30,263 nt of DNA from Saccoglossus kowalevskii. Lineage: Eukaryota > Hemichordata > Enteropneusta > Harrimaniidae. The DNA lies in assembly GCF_000003605.2 (NCBI RefSeq), contig NW_003120921.1, positions 374,824 through 405,086 on the forward strand, given 5' to 3'. The position numbers were made by a program, and so were the translations under genes. Positions 1-12,480 of the stretch are shown piece by piece. The notes under the pieces are model-generated. The model saw only the letters and a list, made by a program, of their open reading frames with translations. It searched no databases and was not told the origin of the DNA. Position 1 is the first letter of the stretch. Each line of letters begins with the position of its first letter.

Positions 1-102
1 ATTTTCACACATACACCAGTTAATTCCGTTACCCAATGGCTGAAGCAATTTCACATCGACCAGACACGCCCCAAAACAGACGACGAGATTTGACAGGATC
101 GG

Positions 103-123
103 CCAATGCGCACGCGTATAAAA
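103..123 (+). promoter_or_regulatory. CCAAT and TATA-like pair
   Basis: CCAAT at 103-107 is followed by TATAAAA at 117-123, in a locally GC-richer patch with CACGCG. Another CCAAT lies at 33-37. The arrangement resembles a core promoter pointing right, but the CCAAT-TATA distance is short and no convincing coding exon follows, so it is a weak candidate. Confidence 0.2.
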
Positions 124-130
124 CAGCTGG

Positions 131-155
131 TACTAATATCCTAATATCCTAATAA
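131..155 (+). repeat. Short 8-bp tandem repeat
   Basis: CTAATATC occurs two and three-quarter times in a row, immediately after the TATA-like box at 117-123. Confidence 0.5.
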
Positions 156-1149
156 CTTATTTTGCACTCGTACAATGCAAAATACATATTTGATTAGGTT
201 GGTTGGCCACCAAGTACCATCCTATGGCACCCAATTCATATATCACCAATACCATAGTACAGAGTTATGTTAACAGCGAGTCAAAAATAAGACTAATATA
301 CTAAATTTGTATTTAATTAATTGTGAAAATGAGATTACATTGTGAAATGGCCACGATGTACCACGGATCGTTGTCGCTTTCCACCCTGAATGTACTTTGC
401 ATGACACATGTCCTTCAACTACTGATGTCGAAAATAACTTTTGTACGTGCTTCATACACCCAACGAAACATGAGTTGTACGTCCTTACACCAAGTGCTTT
501 TATCGTATTGTACGTTTGATAATACACACGTATTGTGTATCCGTTCACATATTGAATACGTTCAACTCATGCATTATCATTTGCATAATGAACTACCCCG
601 CTTTTGTGTTGTTATCAAATATTAAACCACACTTGTGATGTCACACAATTGTAGTGCGTGGTTGTTATCTGGTTGATTAACCGCCGAGGAAGGCGAGGTT
701 GTTCAAGAAATTTGTTTTAGAACTTTTTAGTAGAATTCATCTGTACCTTTTCAATGACGAATGTGTGTGCAGCTTCCTGCTCGATTTTAAAATAGTATTT
801 TTAGTTCTTGTTTGGCATGCCCGGGAGGAGATCACTGTTTTATTTAGATCAGCAAAATAGTAGGGTGATCATTCTACCTACTGAGCCTTGTTGGTGATTG
901 ATGAAGACATGCAATGGGTTTATCAGGTGTTCCATGCCATTTACATCGGAGCATTGTTGTTCTACTCACCACTATATTGTTACCTGCACAAAACAGTTAC
1001 ATAACACGCATGTGAAATAGTTTTCAAACATAGAGCAGGTGATTCCGGAACCTATCGGTAATGTGTACTTCACAATTATAGGTTCTCCAAATAAAATGGG
1101 CTAAATATCAAATGGGTGGCCTATTTTAAGGTCAGAGGTGGTTGTGGTC
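156..1149. other. Non-coding, no gene supported
   Basis: Overlapping frames of about 90-100 codons occur on both strands at 270-625, but neither has a recognisable domain, signal peptide or splice context. Nothing else stands out. Confidence 0.5.
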
Positions 1150-1210
1150 AGAGAATCCACTCCCACTCGAATTTTCTGAATTGGAATTTCCTCGGCGTCG
1201 GAGATTCTCT
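1150..1210. repeat. Inverted repeat with 8-bp arms
   Basis: AGAGAATC at 1150-1157 is matched by GATTCTCT at 1203-1210. It abuts the 45-49 bp tandem repeat, so the two may belong to one small repetitive unit. Confidence 0.4.
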
Positions 1211-1212
1211 AT

Positions 1213-1340
1213 TACATAATAGACTGTCTCGTTCTGTATCTTATCCTTGGGCTGTTTTCCATTAATAATGGACTATCTCGTCCTGTGTCTCATCCTTGGG
1301 CATCTCATAATAATGGACTGTATCGCCCTGTACCGTTTTA
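1213..1340 (+). repeat. Decayed tandem repeat, 45-49 bp period, about 2.6 copies
   Basis: Three copies share GACTGTCTCGTCCTGT-like cores beginning at 1222, 1271 and 1316, and the first two also share ATCCTTGGGC. Copies differ by substitutions and small length changes, so the duplication is old. No coding role is visible. Confidence 0.75.
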
Positions 1341-4300
1341 GTGGCCTCAGTGTTTAATAAATATTGAAATCCAACACTCTGCCACTTAGTAAAATGTCTA
1401 ACTTTGTAATAGTCTATAGTTTTGACGCCAAAAAGAATAATTACTCAAACTTGTTGATATTAGACGATGCCCCGAGGAAGATTATACTGTCTTTGTTTGA
1501 TAATGTTGGCACTACAAATACCAACAAACATTTACTATTGCCAACACAAGGGGTCGTCTCAAAATAATATGGTTTTAGCGAATCAAACATGTTCATATAG
1601 TAAATGTTTTCTATGTCATATTTATTTCGGATGAAGCGTTGTGATGTTTCTTTTTCACAAATTATGTAGTGTTTGATTTCAACATACGTGCACCATAACT
1701 CAGCAAGTCATTATCATGGAGTAGCAATGATCCTGGGTAATGTATGTTCAACATATATAGCAATACCAATTACAATGCTAGCGATCTGTGTGTGTGTCCC
1801 TGTACCACGCGCTCTCACTCGCTTTCTCTCTTTCATTCTCTCTGTATCTGGTATGTGTGTCCGTAAAGCATATTTACATTCTATGTGGTGATATTGTCAA
1901 TATATTTAATTGTCGCGCATTCAAGTAATTGAAAAACATTATACAATATCGGTACTTGACCAGACACTTTCTGTGATTAAGTTGAGAGAAACCCTCGGAC
2001 ACTCGTAGGCGACACGAGAAAAATAATTACCTTGCTGACAACATGTCTTATCGTAATGAAACGTTTTATTGTAGCATTAACCACACAGAGCACAGTCGTT
2101 ATACGTGGAAACACATTTGTGCCTTGTCCCATAAAATGATGTGCCGGGAAAGGGAACACGGGTAATGACGCACGAGATGCCACTAAGTATATTGCCAAGG
2201 TTAAAGGTCAAAATCTTGTATACGGCGCTTTTGGATGATTGTTAATATTATGCAGCGGCTAGACTGTTACATCAATCCCGACAACCACAATAAACTATAA
2301 TTTAAACTAAAGTACTGAGACCCTGGTAAAACCGTACAGTAATTGTGTCCATCTAATACGTACGATATTTATCATCACTAAGCATCACTTTAATATAAGG
2401 ATTTGTATGCGACATTTGCCACTTCTGTGTTTGTGTCGTAACACATCTACCAAATACGTCGATTCCCGGCAACCGTGAGTAAACGGTTGAGTTGATAGTG
2501 CGGCAAGACACCGTTAGTATTCTTGAGTAGTTTGATCTCGGTGAAGGAGCCTACTGACTACTGATAAAGAGAGTACGGAAGGTGGGTATATGTGGATTTT
2601 TTGTTTGAACATTTATATTCGTCAGTATTTTTCAGCGAAGATTTAATTGAGATGAAATCCACTCGGATATATTTTTTTATAGAAAAGGGTTGTATATATA
2701 TACCCCTTGCGGCACAGCAAAATAAGTACACATGCATGAACGCTTACGTGTGCATATGCACCGTGTCGGAAGCCCTGCCTTTATGATCACGGAGCGCTTC
2801 GTTTACAGTTGTGCCGTCTCGTGTGCAGTATAGCTGCGAATATTATACGGCAAATTTGGTGATATTCACGCTACACTTCGTCATTTTACACGTTTTCAAA
2901 TAAATCGTGCTACCGTACTGTTGCCATCACAGCGATGATTATTCACTTTATACACTGAAATTTAGTTTCAAAAGATTGTATAATATTACGTCCATCGTTG
3001 AAAACCGTCACGGGGTGCAACTGCGAATAGAATGTGCGTAAATTAGCATATGATCCATCAACGCAGCAATCGGTGGTGAACATAATACGATATCACTCGA
3101 TTAACACTTTAGTAAAAAGAACAGTTATTCGTAGAGGCGGTTCAATGCTTGTAGCGATGCGTCGATGCTCGGATAATACAGCTTACGGTACGATTTGATA
3201 CAACACTCTGGGCTAATCTTTCGCACCTGCTAGGATCAAACTAAAAGCAAATTTCACGGGAATATACATAAAAATATATCGCTAGGTTACGACCCGAAAA
3301 CATGATTTAATTTGCGTAGGTTACGACAGCTTTATCGAGGCAGTTCCACTAAATAAATACCTGTCAGGAAATTAGGCTGATGTATAGTAGATACTAATAT
3401 TTGGTAATCGTTGTTCTAAGTAACTATTCAAAGTAGCTAGACGTTTGGCTCATTATTAATAACATAGAAGTAAATGTTTAAACGTATAAGTAGAACATAA
3501 GAATGTAAGAACACGCACAACAACTAAAAAAAATTGAATCACTAAAATATTTTACAAGAGAATATGTAAACGCGCACCAGTAAAAGAGTTGAAAAGTTTG
3601 TTAGTTCCCTGTGGTTCTTTAATCCAAGGCGGAATATAGTTTCCTCCTCAACGCGCTTGAGTTGATTTTCGTTGCCATTGACAACACATACTCCAGAAAT
3701 GGACATATCTGTAATGTTATGCCACCTAGAATTAAAATGAAGTGGAACCGGATACACACGATTTCCCTGTCTAGTATTTCGTAGATATCGATCTCCTAGG
3801 CTCCGCACTGTAGAATCATTGTATAGTTTGTCGCATTTATTACAATGAGGAACATTCCTGGTAATACAATTGAATTCATTATTGACAACAACATCTCACT
3901 TGGAATCAAATATACGATTAGAATCTGTAATAAAACATCAAGTATTACACCTGGCTCGATTTTACGGAACGGAACCATATTTCTCGCCCCCCCCCCCCTC
4001 CCCAGTATGAACCAATGGTTTCTTCACGGCACCAGGAACTACTCTCTTCGCTGTTCTGTAAAATGTTTAAACATTATATCTGTAATCTAATAACACTCAA
4101 TGGAAATTATGCTAATAGTTATTTAAATATTTGTAGTTGAAACTAAAACGAATTTTAACACCAAGAAATCAACGGATGTATGTCTTGTAGAAACTATAAT
4201 TCAATATTGAAACAAAAATATCATCGGGATATTAATATTAAATAAGTCAAAGATATTTAAGTGTTGCTAGATACCAAATTTAATATCAGATTTTGTAACC

Positions 4301-5760
4301 TACTGATTTCATTTATTGCTCTAAACATCAATTGTATGATTGTAAAGTATAATTACGCGAATATTTTGTAGCTGCATAGATCTTTTTATTTGTCGTAAAT
4401 GTTAATTACATTTTTGTATTCACAAGGGTAACTTGGTTTTGAAAACATATCTAGCAAATGAATCAAGTTATGACAGTTGTTGTGTGTATATTTGGCTTCA
4501 ATACGTTTTATACAATATAACTTGAAATAAAGACGGGTTCATATTTTTTAGAGATAATAAAAACAAGAAAAAAGAAAAAATGAATCAAAATGAACATCAT
4601 ATGTAACTTTATTACATACCGTTGCTGTTGTTATTGTTACATGTAGATTGAATATTAATTGATTTAATTAATAGAAGGAAGTTCAAATAAAATCGCAACA
4701 TAACATACACGTGATCACGATCGCATGCGACTCAGAAAGAGCATTATTGTCTTGGTTATGGCCATTGGAATTGTTTTTATCGTATTCAATCATATTAAAC
4801 ATATACGCTAATTTGTCACCGCTTTCTATGACAGCAACAGGGGCTAACCTTAAATGACATGGGTAATAAAAAGAATTACGATTAATAACGATACATATAC
4901 TTTCTTATCCTCGACATATTTATTGCATATTCAAGCTTCACGTGGCGATGATTATGTATGCGATCACCTGACCGACTATAGATTCACACTCTGGGGGTAT
5001 ATTGAGATTACGAACACTTATAAAATGCATCTGGCGCAAACATCAAATGGTAATATTATCATTGTAACAGACGATGGGTAAACGCTGGGAAAAAAATACC
5101 CATTTGAAAAAATAAGGGCATACATTTGCAACTGAATGGGATGGATAAAACAGATAGCTAGTATTAAATATTTTAGGTGAATGTCAGTGAGTTGTTTTTT
5201 AAACGTAGTATTGAAATACATATATAGTTATACAAGACGTTTCTGTTGCACGTGTTGATGAAAAGATTCCCTCCCCGATTTCAAGTAATCGACCCTTAAT
5301 TTGTTTCAAGGGAAAATGTTGCTCACAGTTTACGACAAGGGTTCTGAATATGTTACAATACAAAATGATTGTGCCTCTTTTTATCTCCATTACGACGAAA
5401 AATAATCAATTTACGTAAACGAGCTGATGCTCTGATATGCGCGGGATTGAACGTGCAAATACCACATGGATATTTAGGTCTAACTGAACTTAACAACCAG
5501 TCAATAACAATGAATATTAATGATAAACGATCTGATTAACGGAAAAAGGAAATTGGGCGTTTTGTGAATTAATGTGTATAACACAAGTAATGAGTAATAA
5601 TCTAAGTGTAAGACATACAGTCTATTGGTATCAGCGTGGTCTTAATTTATCTAATTCTATTCCCTTAAGTGTGGGTAATTCATTGTCTGACATCAAATGC
5701 TGAAATCAAATTGAAGGTAAATAGTCAGCGAGCTTAGTCTGCGAATCATCTGGCGTGATC
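1341..5760. other. AT-rich non-coding stretch
   Basis: Only short chance frames (under 90 codons) without recognisable features. A CT-rich patch lies at about 1808-1842 and a TCGCATGCGA palindrome at about 4721-4730. The only other repeat is the poly-C run. Confidence 0.6.
3987..3998 (+). repeat. Poly-C run
   Basis: Twelve consecutive C, then TCCCC. It stands out in AT-rich DNA and is a site where sequencing length errors are likely. Confidence 0.9.
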
Positions 5761-5761
5761 G

Positions 5762-5855
5762 TGACGTAAGCACCGAGCTAGTGATGATGACGTAAATGAC
5801 TGTTATTGTGACGCACGCGCTGAGTAAATTTTCGTGATGTAAGCGTAGTGACAGG
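5762..5855 (+). promoter_or_regulatory. Cluster of CREB/ATF-like sites
   Basis: TGACGTAA occurs at 5762-5769 and 5788-5795, TGACGCA at 5809-5815 and TGATGTAA at 5835-5842, followed by TGACAGG at 5849. Spacings are 26, 21 and 26 bases, so the four sites could be two halves of an old 47-bp duplication, though the sequence between them is only weakly alike. The half-sites match bZIP (ATF/CREB, PAR-bZIP) recognition. No gene is visible next to them. Confidence 0.35.
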
Positions 5856-7649
5856 TTATGGTTACCGCGACGCCAGCAGGGAGCGATTCATGGGGAAACG
5901 CTGCTTCTATAAAAGTACACCAAGATCAATACAATATAATTCATCTGCATATTTTTTATGTACTGTCGCCAGCCATTTGAGACACCGTAATGAAGTGCTG
6001 GAAATAAAATAACGAATAAGAACACGTAAAATACAACGAGATTTTGGGCAGCTTCACAAGAGGGAAGAAGAGGGAGTATTCCTATTATATCAACTTCATT
6101 CATTTTAAAGGTAATTTGAGACACGAGAATAAATTAATAACACCAGCAACCCTGTTCAATAGCAATACAACAGATCTTAAACGATCTGTTACAACCGTGA
6201 TTAAATTAAATAATCCCAGGGACAGCGATTATAGATACATCGAGCTGTTGCCCAAATTCACATCCGTACTTCGGCGTTGCGAGATTTATTTGTGTTGTTT
6301 CACGTCAACGTGACATATCGTCTCAATCGGCATAAATTCAAACAAATAAAAAACGCGCCATGCATCCGCGTGAGTTTAAAAGGTTGAGAGAACATTCGAG
6401 TTCCCGAGCCAGCCAATGCAGACGGCAATCATTTTTTTTGCGTCGTTTTCGTTAGCCTGAAAACATCTTTGTTCGTGCATCTCCTTTAGACGTTAAATAT
6501 CCAACGGTTACAGTGTTCTTCATTAAGCTCAATGGTCGTATCGCAAAATGTTATTTCAGGATTTACAGTGGCATGACGTCTATTTAACCACGTCTTGCAT
6601 GTTTAATAATGGATTCGTGCAATTGAAATGCTGATATAATATAATACTATACGAGGACACGCAAAGCTTGATATTAAAGAACGACGTAATAATAACTGTT
6701 AAATGCGTACAGTGCTGTGTGATAAATTCTTACGTATACGGACTGGGGAGTGATATGTACAAAGTGCAGTCCATCTAATGGTGAAATTACAAAGTAATGA
6801 TATAATTATCATATCGATTTGATCAGTTATTGACAACGCTTATAGCCAATTGCGTTGCTGCCATAATTTCATTATTGTATTCAACGTATCATGAGAAGAA
6901 GTCATAATGCAGTGTCTTCTGTAATTGTTTTGACTCTCTGTAAGTGATGCAATGCACAACGCCAGGTATACTGATACCTGAATAAAGAGTTAGTTTTTTT
7001 ATGATGCTACTTCGCGGAAGGCACGTGTGTGCAAAGAACCCAGGTGTCTGCCATATACATCCATTGTTAGGATTGTTAATATTAGCATATACTTTGAGAT
7101 CCGAAGGTCTATGATACTAGCCATGCTATTGATTTCAAATCTATTGCAACCTTTTCAATTCAAACTAAAATGGTAGGCTTGCTCATTTCGTTATACATTG
7201 TATAATCCTCATCTTACGGACTTCGGTGTGAGTTAGTTCGGTATTTATAGTATCGTAGCATTGGACTTAATTGAAATGCCAAATTTATTATTTATTTTTG
7301 TATCATAGTAAAGCTTTTAGATTTCACTTGTGCATAATTATACACTATTGACAAGTATGTATATATTTACGAGTGTTTTGTTTCAATTATTAACAATAAT
7401 CAATTCGACTCGTTTATAAATAAAAGGTAATATGCATATGTTTCCACCGTCATATCTCTGTACAAAATAATGTTATTTTGTAACTTTTAAAAACATCAAA
7501 TGCTAAAACCCCTAAATCAAATGTCGTTTAAAAACGACAGAATTTTGAAACATAAATAAGTGTGCATTAGATAGTATATGATTTGTAATATATGGTTAGC
7601 GTCGCAATGTTCGTTTAATGATTGTAAATACAATATTTGCAAAATAAAG

Positions 7650-7653
<4 letters not shown>
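5856..7653. other. AT-rich non-coding stretch
   Basis: No supported gene, RNA or repeat. The frames at 5888-6313 on both strands have no recognisable content. Confidence 0.6.

Positions 7654-7723
<70 letters not shown>
7654..7723 (+). repeat. (CA)35 microsatellite
   Basis: Thirty-five uninterrupted CA units, preceded by CACG. Purity and length suggest it is young and polymorphic. The open frames seen across it on both strands (Cys-Val or His-Thr runs) come from the repeat. Confidence 0.98.
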
Positions 7724-7727
<4 letters not shown>

Positions 7728-10700
7728 TACATTTGATTTGGCAAAACAAAACAAATGCTGTCAGAAAACCATCTAATGTTCAATTTCAATTGAAGTATGT
7801 GGTTTTCGTATCTATAATCTGATTATTAAATTGATGAGATCACGCAGTCTCAGTCTAGTGGTCGTGTCACGTAATGTATAAAGCACTTAACATAGCACTT
7901 AATATACTAATGGTACTTACCACTAACCACTGTATGACTGGTGTAAGGTCACTCCTGGTCACGTAACTTCTGTAAGAGATATCGGGATATTGCTTATCGT
8001 AGAATATCAATTTATTTATTCGCTGCATTATGAAGTACAAATTCAACCGTATTTGACAACAGTTGTAAAAAATGTCAGTTCATGAAAATTAAATTAAATT
8101 AAAATAAAAACAATGCAAAATAAAAATATATATATACTAATAACTGTCCATGATTTTAAGGGTTAATACTTAACTCGTGCAATGTCAACTGCTGTAATTA
8201 TCCAGTTAAGTTTCCACCACTACGTAACTACGTAAAGTGTTTTTATTACACTTCAATCAACAAGAGTCACGCCACATTGACCCGTTGTTCGATATTCCTT
8301 ACGATCGTTACCGAACTTATTACCGTGAAGCGTGCCTGCTCGAGGAAATGCGTACTTATGAGTTTTCACACAGAAAAGCGTTAATTGTTTGAGTATACGG
8401 GTCTACTGTGCCGGAATCGTAAAATAGCAATGGGCATGTAATGTTTGGCACATGTGTAGGTTAATTTGATAAAGCAGTGAAGGCAGCCATCGGCGCTGCG
8501 CAGAATGAAGAGCGGATATAACCACTCGCACTTGTCAAACATAGTAAAGGTCAAGCATTTTTGATGTATTATAGAACTGTCTGATAGCGATACATAACGC
8601 ACCATTTGATTTTGTTCTAAATGTCAGTTCTTGGTCGTGACGTAAGTGTATTCGGGTGCTATTGTTTCGCATAGCAGAGAGTCGCGGCTTGTGTACAATT
8701 ATACACACAACATCGCGTGTGGAATTAACAGCGTGGTTATTAGATCTCCGTTGGCCTCGGATATTGTTAACAATCATTGTATTGGTGTACATGTATTCGT
8801 ATGTTTGAAAAAGAAAGTATACACACTGCGACCTGGAGGCCGGGGATCAATGTTTCGCGCTATTTTGGATTATAAACCTACTGGAGATAACGTGAGATAG
8901 AAGCTTTAACAATTTGTAAGATGTAAAAAGAAAATAGTCACTTAATGTAATAATCCCAAACTGGTTGTTGAACAGTTCATACTCACTAACACTAAAAAAA
9001 CTAGATTAACGAGACCTACAGAAATGATTTATATTATTTAGTTAACATTCGTATAATAAACAATCTTTGATAATTTATGAGAATTGTCAGCTATAGTGGC
9101 GTCTAAACAAAGTTGTCGGCGGATAATTTATTTATTTATATGCAACAATAGAGCGTACAATGTATATGACTTCAAATACGTATAATAATGCATTGAATCT
9201 AATAATTGCCACCATTACAACCCCTCTTCTGCCAATTTATATTTCGACATTGTCGACGCGTGTTATAATACTAGTCACCGCCTACGCGTTTTGTGAAAAT
9301 AACAATGTACGCCTATATTTTGTGATAAACATTCCAAAAACTATGTAATAAACCTTTGACATCATATATTGTTTTCGTTGTGTTTATAATTCATTTCATA
9401 TTTTTTAACACATTGGCTTTTTAGTTGTTGTAAATCAATACGATTTTTTTTATTTGGGCATGTTTATATCGATTTTTTTCTTAAAGTTACCCCAACACCA
9501 TAATGTCGCTATAATTTAATTTATTTATAATATAGAATATCTTCGAGGCAACTAGTTGAGTACGTTAACTATGATATACCATGGATACGTTTAAACTAAG
9601 TAACATTGAAAAGACGGAAATTACGTGTACACTGTATTGTATTACAAACACTCGTCGATGCCAGTACAAAATGCGTATCCACTATCATAAATACAAAATT
9701 ATTTGACGGCTATTACAAAGTGTGCAGATGTGTTTGTTTTTGTTGTTTTTTTACGAGAAACATCGGATATTATTCCATCACGCGTATTTTATTATTAAGA
9801 GGCACGTCAAAGGTAAATTAACGCAGTATAACTATACTTATCTATAACGATAGGTTTTATTGCTTCTCAATATGTTAATTAAAACATCATCTGCTTTTAG
9901 CGTCGATTGGTAGCTGTTTATCGTCAAAGATTTGTTGAGCACAACTATTCATATTCCATGATTAATTTTCTTCGCCCGTTTTAATCCAGTGTCAACTTTT
10001 GTATTTTGTATTTGTATGTTTACCAGGCAGGTGCAATTATGTTCAGTCAAAATTGATATTGCCAATAACGATGCAAATGTTTTGTTTGTCTTACACGGGG
10101 TTGTCCATTTCATGTTAGTGTTCGAAGTTTAATGGCTATTTTCATGGTGCGGTGCCTGTAATAGTTATTAGTGCGTATTCGATCACATATATTTATTTTG
10201 CGTTGATGAGTTTCGTTTAGTACTATTTACCTTAACTGGGAATCAGAAGGAGATTGTATCACCTGAATATGCTGATCTCTGTTAGTGGTTATTTACGGCC
10301 ACCGCGCCATCTTGTTTCAATAAAGCCGCGATAAAATAGGGTTAGTAATACAGTAGTGCTGCAGTTAACAGATGCAACAATCGGCGCACATCTAGTTCGT
10401 ATGTTTGACATAAATGAGGCTTGTTTACACAAATAATCGACACCATCGCTTTAATAAGGGTAGTTGTAGTCTCCCAATCGATCATGGGAGTACAAGTACA
10501 ACAGAACACATGTTATAGTTACTAAAAATAGACACAGAATCACCCACGTCGTAACAATTAAATTCTGTGTAGCGTTAATCGTAAAGTATCCCTCTTCAGA
10601 ACAGAAAACAAAACATGAATATAACAGAGGTCTCGAGAAAAGCGAAATACCAATGAATACACGGTGTATATTGTTGAGTTCAACTATACTACACATTGTA

Positions 10701-12100
10701 TGTATATGTAAGTGAACGGGACTCACTCTTTCATATCTATTTGTACAAATGCAATACTTACTCTAGGACATCAAGTATCGCACTCATAGATCTGGTTATC
10801 TACTTGTTTTATCAAGGCGCTCGTTGACTAATATCATCGGAAATTCGATCAGTTTGTCATACCGAAGAAGAAATGTCATCATTATCAATTGAAATCGAAA
10901 AGGATAAACCAGTTACCGAAAATCCAAAGAATAAAATATAACAGATAACAAAATGATCAAATTGTGATGATACATGAACATCGGTGAACCACGAACTGAA
11001 GCCAGATGATTCGAAAGTATTAAAATGTACATTTTAATGAAACACGAATAGTTGCGTTAACAGTGCAGCCTAAGCACATGCTAGGATTTGACTACTTCTA
11101 GTCGACCGTATAGCGATTATAACTGGTTGCGTGTGTACACGGCTTACTGGCATGTGCCAAGAGAGCACAAAAGGTTGGCATCAGAATCATCATTATTGAA
11201 ATGCACAGCATCAATCTGCCTTCATGCTTACCATTAACATTAACCAAATAGCGCTCGAATTTTATCATTTAACTATTTTTGTAATCACTATATGGGAGGT
11301 CAAATTGGACCATACCTAATCCTTAAACTTTATCGGTGCTAATCATGTTTACAACTCCTGATTGTCATTAAAAAAAGTAGAGTTGGTCATAAACATAATT
11401 ATTAAGAGTAACATTTATTAAAACTGAATGAACTGAACAAATTACATTGCAATCTAGAACGTGCCTACTACTAGAGAAAAATGGCGACACTTTGAGTTGA
11501 GTATATACAATACACTAATTGCAGGGATTCGAAGTGTTACATAGTACTGATAGATAGGTGTTCGAACAGCATATTATTTGTGAAATGTTAAAACAAAACA
11601 ATGCAAAGGAACAAATATTGTCCAAATGATTGCAAAAACGGGTGTCATTGGTTGATACAATACGCCGTGGAACTTTTAACGTGTTTTTCATGTTTTTCTG
11701 GGAGACTAATTACATTTCAGATTCCCAAGGCATGAATTATTTTACACACAAACAGGCGTTCAAATGACACTGCAGTTAATAATAAGACGAAGATTTGTTG
11801 GCATTTTTTGACAAAAAGGACTCTTTGTACTTAAATTAATTTATATACTAACCGCAATAAGGTGAAGCCACTGGAAGTTCTTAGTAGCTTAAATAAAAGG
11901 ATCTCGTACATTGTTTATTCCCAAGCAATCTTGTTATTTTTAATTTGCACAAAGAAATCAAGGTAATGGATATTTATGATGTATTGGAGCAGTTATTAGC
12001 GCCCCCATCTTGTTCAATTATCTCTCATTGCAAACAACATGTGGAATATATGAACTACTTGGGGTTAAAGAAAACCATAAACCCTTCTGCCTATATATTC
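7724..12100. other. AT-rich non-coding stretch
   Basis: Low-complexity A/T at 8085-8140 and poly-T tracts near 9440-9480. One further TGACGTAA at 8638-8645 matches the bZIP cluster at 5762. No exon with both splice signals and protein similarity was found. Confidence 0.6.
10304..10314 (-). promoter_or_regulatory. YY1-like site
   Basis: GCGCCATCTTG reads CAAGATGGCGC on the minus strand, close to the YY1 core AAGATGGCGGC. A similar GCGCCCCCATCTTGTT occurs near 11999-12014. No adjacent gene is visible. Confidence 0.2.
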
Positions 12101-12480
12101 ACCCTGAATTTCTAAAATCAGTGTGTACGATGCTGAAATTAGGGTGTTCGATGTCTGAAATCAGGGTGTACGATGCCGAAATCAGGGTGTTCGATGTCTG
12201 AAATCAGGGTGTTCGATGTCTGAAATCAGGGTGTTCGATATCTAAAATCAGGGTGTTCGATGTCTAAAATCAGGGTGTTCGATGTCTGAAATCAGGGTGT
12301 TCGATGTCTGAAATCAGGGTGTTCGATGTCGAATTTCCGTGTGATTAGTGTCTTAAACCAGAGTGTTTGTTGTCTGGAATCAGTGTTTTGGTGGTTGGAA
12401 TCAATGTATTTGACATGAGAAATCGGTGTGTTTGATTGTCTGAAATCAGACTTCGATGTCTGACATAGTGTGTTGATTTG
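12101..12480 (+). repeat. 22-bp minisatellite, about 15 copies, homogeneous core with decayed flanks
   Basis: The unit contains GTGTTCGATGTCTGAAAT. Eight nearly identical units occupy 12142-12316: most are 22 bp, one is 21 bp, and four are identical in sequence. Before and after them (12101-12141 and 12317-12480) the copies decay progressively. This is the usual picture of slippage or unequal exchange refreshing the centre. Since 22 is not a multiple of 3, the array does not encode a repeat protein. Confidence 0.95.

Noticed and set aside
270-625. Overlapping 92- and 100-codon frames on opposite strands
   Set aside because: No recognisable domain, signal peptide or exon signals; mirror frames of this size are expected by chance in 30 kb.
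7517-7822. Frames with long Cys-Val or His-Thr runs
   Set aside because: They are translations of the (CA)35 microsatellite.
7845-7875. tRNA A-box-like CAGTCTAGTGG, possible SINE head
   Set aside because: No B box at the expected distance and no tRNA fold.
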